From: Gavia stellata
Lineage: Eukaryota; Chordata; Aves; Gaviiformes; Gaviidae
Direction of reading: 5' to 3'
NCBI RefSeq assembly: GCF_030936135.1
Contig: NC_082637.1
Span: 3,968,001 to 4,032,000, forward strand
Length of the DNA: 64,000 bases
Of the stretch, positions 58,881 through 64,000 are shown in pieces; within the stretch, counting starts at the first letter, position 1; the number at the start of each line of letters is the position of its first letter. The position numbers were made by a program, and so were the translations under genes. The notes beneath the pieces are model-generated. The model was given only the letters and a program-made list of their open reading frames with translations, was not told the DNA's origin and searched no databases.

Positions 58881-60200
58881 TCATGAAAAGATGAAATGCA
58901 GCCCATGCCGCAAACACCAGGTCTCAAATGAAGCTCGGGAGCCCGTAAGGTTTCCCACCGTTCCCCTCCCCACCGCAGCCTTTTGTTCCTTCGTGTTGAA
59001 AGCGTTGCTTGCAGGACGCTTGCAGGATGCTGAGGCACTACCTTCTCGTGGAGTTTAGTGATGTCTTAGGAAAAAAAAAAAAACCCAACCAACCTATTTG
59101 TGTGGCCTTTGCTTTTGTTCCAGCAAAATGACCTTCGGGCAGAGGCAGTTGGTGAGGGACAGGTCTGTTGATGACCTGTTGCTCCTTGCAGCAGGAGCTG
59201 GGAGCTTGGTACCATGCTGAAGGTACCAGTTATGTTTCTAGTGTCACCAGGGATGCTGAAGACACCGTTTGGAGCCTGAGCTGCTTCTTGCCATCACTTG
59301 GTTTCTTAGATGCAGTGGTTCTTCATGCAGTGGTCTCCACAGCCAACAAGGCTCCCGTGGGACTCGGGAGCTGCAGAGCTTCGGTGGGCTCAACTTCTGC
59401 CTTGTATCGTGAGACGTGGGGTCGGGCCTGAGAGTGGCTGAGGGGGAGGTCCACCCCGTTGGGACTGGTGGGATTGGACCGATGGCTCTGGGAGTGTGGG
59501 ATTCAGCGGAGGTGAGGTTTTGCTTGCAGGCGTAACCTGCTCCGGAGCAGTGTTTTCTCCCGAGAATCAAACCCCGTGGCATGCCAGATGTCTCCAAATC
59601 CCACAGAGTGCTGGGAGATGAGGACAGCCAGGCATGCATGAGGATGTTCAGGCAAGAAGGGCTTTGGTCTCCTCTCCTCCCTGCCTGTCCCCATCCCCAC
59701 TGCCCGTGCTTGTCACATCAAGCTCCATTTTTACCATCTGCAAAGATCAGTTAAATTTGAGCGCTCTCTTACCTGCTTCTCCCCCAGGCCACAATTAATT
59801 GAGGCCAGGAGGGCAGGCAGGAGTGCTCAGGCAATATTTACAAGAAGAAGGGGATTGTAGTGGGTCACCGGAGCCGGACAGGGATGGGGATGATGGGCAG
59901 TAGGGAGGCAGCGAATCTCCCACCGGCCCCAGGGGTGGTTAAAAACTCAGCTTTGCGTCCAAATGAATCAAAACCGATCTCCCCACCATTAAACTCCTAG
60001 TGCTGGGGCTGCTGTTTCAGTGGGAACTTCTGGGGCGGGAGGACGGCAGGGTATTGGGATGGGGGAGGATGTCTTTGAGTTGTCGGTCACTGCAAGGCTG
60101 GGGGATGGAGAGTTTTTAAGAAGATGGTGTTTTCTTTCATCAGAGCTTAGCCCAGCAATGCTGTTAGGCTGGGCCTAGTTATTTCAGTTAACAGAGTTAT
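58881..60200. other. non-coding, no gene seen
   Basis: Unique sequence with an A13 run near 59069. A possible 28-bp micro-exon-like unit (TTCCAG/..GTTG/GTGAGG) at 59124-59151 is noted but unsupported. Frames to 131 codons have no domain. Confidence 0.45.
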
Positions 60201-60370
60201 CAGAGAGGTGGTAGATGCCCCATCCCTGGAAACCTTCCAGGTCAGGTTGGACGGGGCTCTGAGCAACCTGATGTGGTTGAAGATGTCCCTGCTCATTGCA
60301 GGGGGGTTGGACTAGATGGCCTTCAAAGGTCCCTTCCAGCCCAAACCATTCGATGAATCTATGATTCTAT
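60201..60370 (+). mobile_element. CR1 3' fragment (subfamily A), 5'-truncated
   Basis: About 170 bp of sense CR1 tail start at CAGAGAGGTGGTAGATGCC, the same 5' point as the copy at 6198. The terminal repeat ends CATTCGATGAATCTATGATTC. It is well preserved. Confidence 0.95.
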
Positions 60371-63300
60371 TTGGCATTTCTCCACTGCATTCTTCATGAA
60401 CAGGGTGTGCTCAGTCGCTGGCTCAGGATGCTGATGGTCTCAGCCACAAAGCCCAGCTGGGAGTTGAGGCACAAAAAGGAGCGTACAGGGCTCGACACAC
60501 CAGTTCCCAGCCTTTCCACCACCTTTTTCCCTAACACCAGAGAGCCAGGTGACAAAAGCCTGGCCTGCCTTTGGCACCGTGGCAATCAGAAACCAGGATG
60601 ATTTCCCGTGGAAAAGGGATTTGGTAGCACTGCAAGGGGAGGTTCATGCGCTGCCTTAATGATACGTCAGCGTCCGGGGACTTTTTAGTCTTGTGCTTGG
60701 GTTTTATGATCCGTATTACTTCTCTTTTAATTTTTATTGCTTGACTTTAGTTTTTGATAGAGTGCTGAAGCACCTTGGTGGGCAGAGATGGCTCTGCTCG
60801 CACTAACTGTCACCTTGTGGCTTGACCTACATTTAAGCACAGGGCCGAGAGGAGCCGGACGCGGGCTCGCCAGCCCTTTGTACGGTGACAGCCCTGCCTG
60901 CGTCAGCCTTGGTGTAGGCAGCCTTTCCCTGCCTGCCCGCTGCTGCGAGCTGAGAATTTGGTCTTGCTGGTCTCCCGTGCCAATGCAGCGGTGCCAAGGG
61001 CAGCTCCATCTGGCTTGGTGACCCCCTGGACAACCTCTTAGCCTTGAGCTTGGGCAAGGACTTACCCTGAAACGTGTGCAGCAGCAAAGCTGGGAGGAAG
61101 AGGTTGGTCTGGGTCTCCTCTTGAGGTGAAGCTACACAAAACTGGTGGCTGTTGGGCTCGTGGTGCTTTTTGCTCCCAGTCCTGCGCTGGGCTGTGCTGC
61201 TCTCTCCTGGTCTTCAAGCGGAGCGTGGCAGGACGTGATCTTTTCCTCTGCGGGACACCTCGTGCAGGGGGTCTCTGGTCCATGCTTGGGTTCCTAGGAC
61301 ATCGCTGAGCCAGGTAAGCAGGCAGGGGTTGCTGCTGGCTGGCCCTGGTTTCTTCCTCCCAGAAGATCAGATGATGTTTGCTTCTCTTCTGTGCGTGTCA
61401 CCTTTGCTGTAGTCCTGTTTCTGGTTTGCTACCCGTTGCGGAGGGAAATGAAATCTCCTCTAATGTCACCCTGATATATAAAGGTAGTAAAATGTGGAAA
61501 ACTATGAGATTCCTCTGGGAAGCTTTAACATCTCAGAAGCACAGGGGGTCATCCACGCTCTCCTGAGCTGGAGCCCTAAAGCCCAGTCCCCACAGGTCCG
61601 CTGGTGGCTCTTGTCTCAGAATAACTCTGGATAAGATGTGCTGTCAGGGGAAGCAAAGGGAAGGGATTTATTCAGATTGACTGGGTAGCTGGCACTTTCC
61701 AAGCTGTATGGTCATGGGGTGACTTCTGTTAAGGAGACAGTCGGACTGGACTGGTTGGCACATCGGTGTGAAGGGACACCTGCCCTTGGTGTCTCCTGGG
61801 GCTCACTCCACGCCAGCTGATAACCCATGTCATGTAGGAGAGGTTTCACTCCTTGCTGCTCTGCATTTCTGCCCGGTGCTCCGGGACAGATCCAAACCCC
61901 ACCGGCGTCAGGAGAGCTTTTTCACTGACTTCAGCTGGCTCCATCCTCCCAGAAAGATGTGACACAACTTCCATGTAATGGTTTATTCCTGGTGACAAGT
62001 GCACCTTCCCCGGTGACCTTTCACATTGCCAAATGGAGGGAACGGGATGCCGGTCCCCTCCCAGGCAGCCCAAGAGCAGGGCTGTCAGAGCCGTGGAGCT
62101 TGCATGCCGTTAAGAGAAATCCTCCCCGCAGTACCCAAGGGACCCGAGTCCTGGTTCAAAAGGTTTCGAAGGACTGTCAGCTCCTGTTTGGGGCTGCCGC
62201 GCTGAAGAGAGATCCTGCCAAGAAGGTCATAGGCTGAAGCAGGCTGAATTTGAAGCGATTGTGGTTTGAAATGATCTTTCAGGTTTGTCAACCCCATCAA
62301 AATTTAACTCACGTAAGGGCAGCCGGGAGCCTGGGGTGCATCGGGTTGGGCAACCAGCCAGCCAAGGATGGGTGTCCTTATGGGTGACACATCTGGGCCC
62401 TGTGCTTTCTCCAGCAAGGTGGTGCTCCAGTTTATCTGCAGCGGGTGGCCACTGGAAAGGAAGGAACAAAGACATCAGCCTCAGCGTTGAGTTTGCCACA
62501 GTGTGTGCGGAGGTCCTTCTGACGGCGGCAGAGTGGTAGGGATCCATCCATCCATCCCTGTGTCTATCTATCTACTCAGATAGTTTCCAGACCATGGGCA
62601 TCCCTCCCTGTGCATGTGGGTACATCCCTTTTCCCTCTTCTCAACAGATCTGACATTTGCTCATGTCAACAGTAGAGCCTCCATTGACTTCCACAGCACA
62701 GGGTGAAGCTTGCTGTGCTTCTCTTCCATCAGTTTTTCATTTAAAACATAACCAGCTCATGAATACTGTTGATCCAGGTTTCTTCATCAAAACACCTTGT
62801 AAAAATATTTAGAATAGCTTTTTCCCAGAAGCAGCAGAAAAAATGGGAATGTTTCTTGGTATGGAAAAATATCTCCAACCAACCAAAAGCCAATTTATTC
62901 TGGTGGAGCAGAGGCAATCCAACAACCTCCCTTTTCTTTTGCAGTTCACAGATATTGTCATATTTACACCTGAAATCTTTTCCTGAAAATTCGGCATAAT
63001 TTCTTCCCCTTTTGCCCAGGGAACTGGTAGATCTGAAGTGGCTTCTTCCTTTCTGGTTCTGCCGGAACTGATTACCACAGAACAGGTAGCATCAGTGGGT
63101 TGGGAACTGCAGCCTGCATTTCATCGCCTACCAGAAGTCCCATCCGTCAGTGGGAGCTGAATAGTTCTCCTCTGCTAACAAAATTATTTATTTTGACCTG
63201 TCATTAAGGATATTCATGTAGCAGGGTGAAAGGTGGGAGTGATCTATGCTTTGTGAGTTTTACAAGCCCATTTTGTATTTGTCTCGGTGGTAGAGGCGCG

Positions 63301-63758
63301 GTAAAGAGCTCTGTGCTCATGCCTGTTATGATAAGTGAGTTTTGGAAGAGGTTTTCTGTCTGATAGTCCATCTAAAACTGTGGGGAAATGCCATTCCAAA
63401 GGCTGTTAAAACACAATTGCTCACTGATTTACACAGTCAAGGAGTGCCTCTTTAGTAGGAGATGTATGCTGAATAAAAGCAGTTCAAGTGGTGCTTTTAA
63501 TAAATAGATAATGGAATGGCATTTTATCCTCTGCTTTAATCCGTTGTGTTAGCGTACGGTAGCATATCCCTCTGATAGATTTTGAGCTAGCAGAAACTGA
63601 AAGTCAAACCACTCTCTTTGTATCGCTCGGAAGCCAAATCGCACACTGGTGAAAGGCACTGGGTTCGCAGCACTTGCGAACCGGGATTTTTTTTTTTGCC
63701 GTTGGGCAACGATGGATGGGTTTAGTTGGGTCCCACCGGGCTGGTGTGCGGGGCACTG
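60371..63758. other. non-coding, no gene seen
   Basis: No exon is supported. A short CATC repeat lies at 62543-62560. The segment 62640-62715 (TTTGCTCATGTC, CCATTGACTTCC) may be a piece of an old amniote repeat. An AT-rich patch at 63170-63690 is repeat-free and could be regulatory. A CAG/GTAAGC donor-like site at 61314 has no upstream acceptor of quality. Confidence 0.45.
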
Positions 63759-64000
63759 ATCATAGAATCACAGAATATCTCAAGTTGGAAGGGACCCATA
63801 AGGATCATCAAGTCCAACTCCCTGCTCCTTGCAGGACTGCCTCAAACTAAACTATATGACTAAGAGCATCGTCCAGACGCTCCGTGAACCGACAGGCTTG
63901 GTGCCGTGACCACTTCCCTGGGGACCCTGTTCCAGTGACCGACCACCCTCTCAGTGAAGAACCTTTTTCTAATGTCCTGTCTGAACTTCCCCTGATGCAG
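63759..64000 (-). mobile_element. CR1 fragment (subfamily D), cut by window edge
   Basis: The minus-strand CR1 begins at ATCATAGAATCACAGAATATC and reads AAGTTGGAAGGGACCC, AGGATCATCAAGTCCAACTC, then TCAGTGAAGAACC and TTTCTAATGTCCTGTC. It differs clearly in sequence from subfamilies A-C, including its different 3' tail (CTTGCAGGACTGCC). It continues beyond the window, so its full length is unknown. Confidence 0.92.

Noticed and set aside
59124..59151. A 28-bp micro-exon between TTCCAG and GTGAGG
   Set aside because: The pyrimidine tract is moderate and the donor weak, and the segment is too short to judge without transcripts.
5861..60370. A recurring peptide ([22 protein letters not shown]) in many open frames, as a possible gene family
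   Set aside because: Each instance is the antisense translation of a CR1 3' tail. It appears wherever a CR1 copy lies in the opposite orientation.

Overview
The window looks like nuclear DNA from a bird, most likely a neognath. The evidence is about twenty CR1 (chicken repeat 1) non-LTR retrotransposon tails in several subfamilies, no mammalian-type L1 or Alu, older amniote-wide repeat debris, and long avian-style minisatellites. I see no rRNA, tRNA, CRISPR array, bacterial operon or intact protein-coding gene. Most of the sequence behaves like intron or intergenic DNA of an amniote. Almost all open frames are short, lack protein-like composition, or translate repeats.

Layout. 1-20 kb: ordinary non-coding DNA with six young CR1 tails (971, 6198, 8070, 10033, 14962, 17365), one old CR1 (15921-16382), several AT-rich patches that look like conserved non-coding elements, and a CpG-rich pocket with a PRDM1/IRF-type motif near 18.6 kb. 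20.36-23.06 kb: two large pyrimidine-rich minisatellites. The first is a C9-C11 plus TTAT array of about 520 bp. The second is a CCTT/CCCT array of about 920 bp. They generate the longest open frames in the window (up to 574 codons), which are artefacts. 23-29 kb: non-repetitive, no gene seen. 29-51 kb: dense CR1, mostly plus-strand, plus a second old CR1 at 39270-39775 and ancient repeat debris at 40.7, 41.8 and 48.3 kb. 51-60 kb: one CR1 at 55271, the best candidate coding exon (54361-54421), and a long AT-rich stretch at 57.5-58.9 kb that could hold conserved regulatory DNA. 60-64 kb: one young CR1 at 60201 and the edge of another CR1 subfamily running off the right end.

The most useful observations concern the CR1 copies and one possible exon. 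Eight of eighteen young CR1 copies end 5' within a narrow band about 161-176 bp from their 3' end. Four longer copies share the same in-frame TAG in the C-terminal part of ORF2. One copy has lost the middle of its 3' tail. The 61-bp candidate exon with strong splice signals at 54.4 kb is the only positive hint that the window lies inside a gene. No wholly new biological system could be supported.

All boundaries were read by eye. Repeat edges are good to about 10 bp and subfamily names are not assigned.
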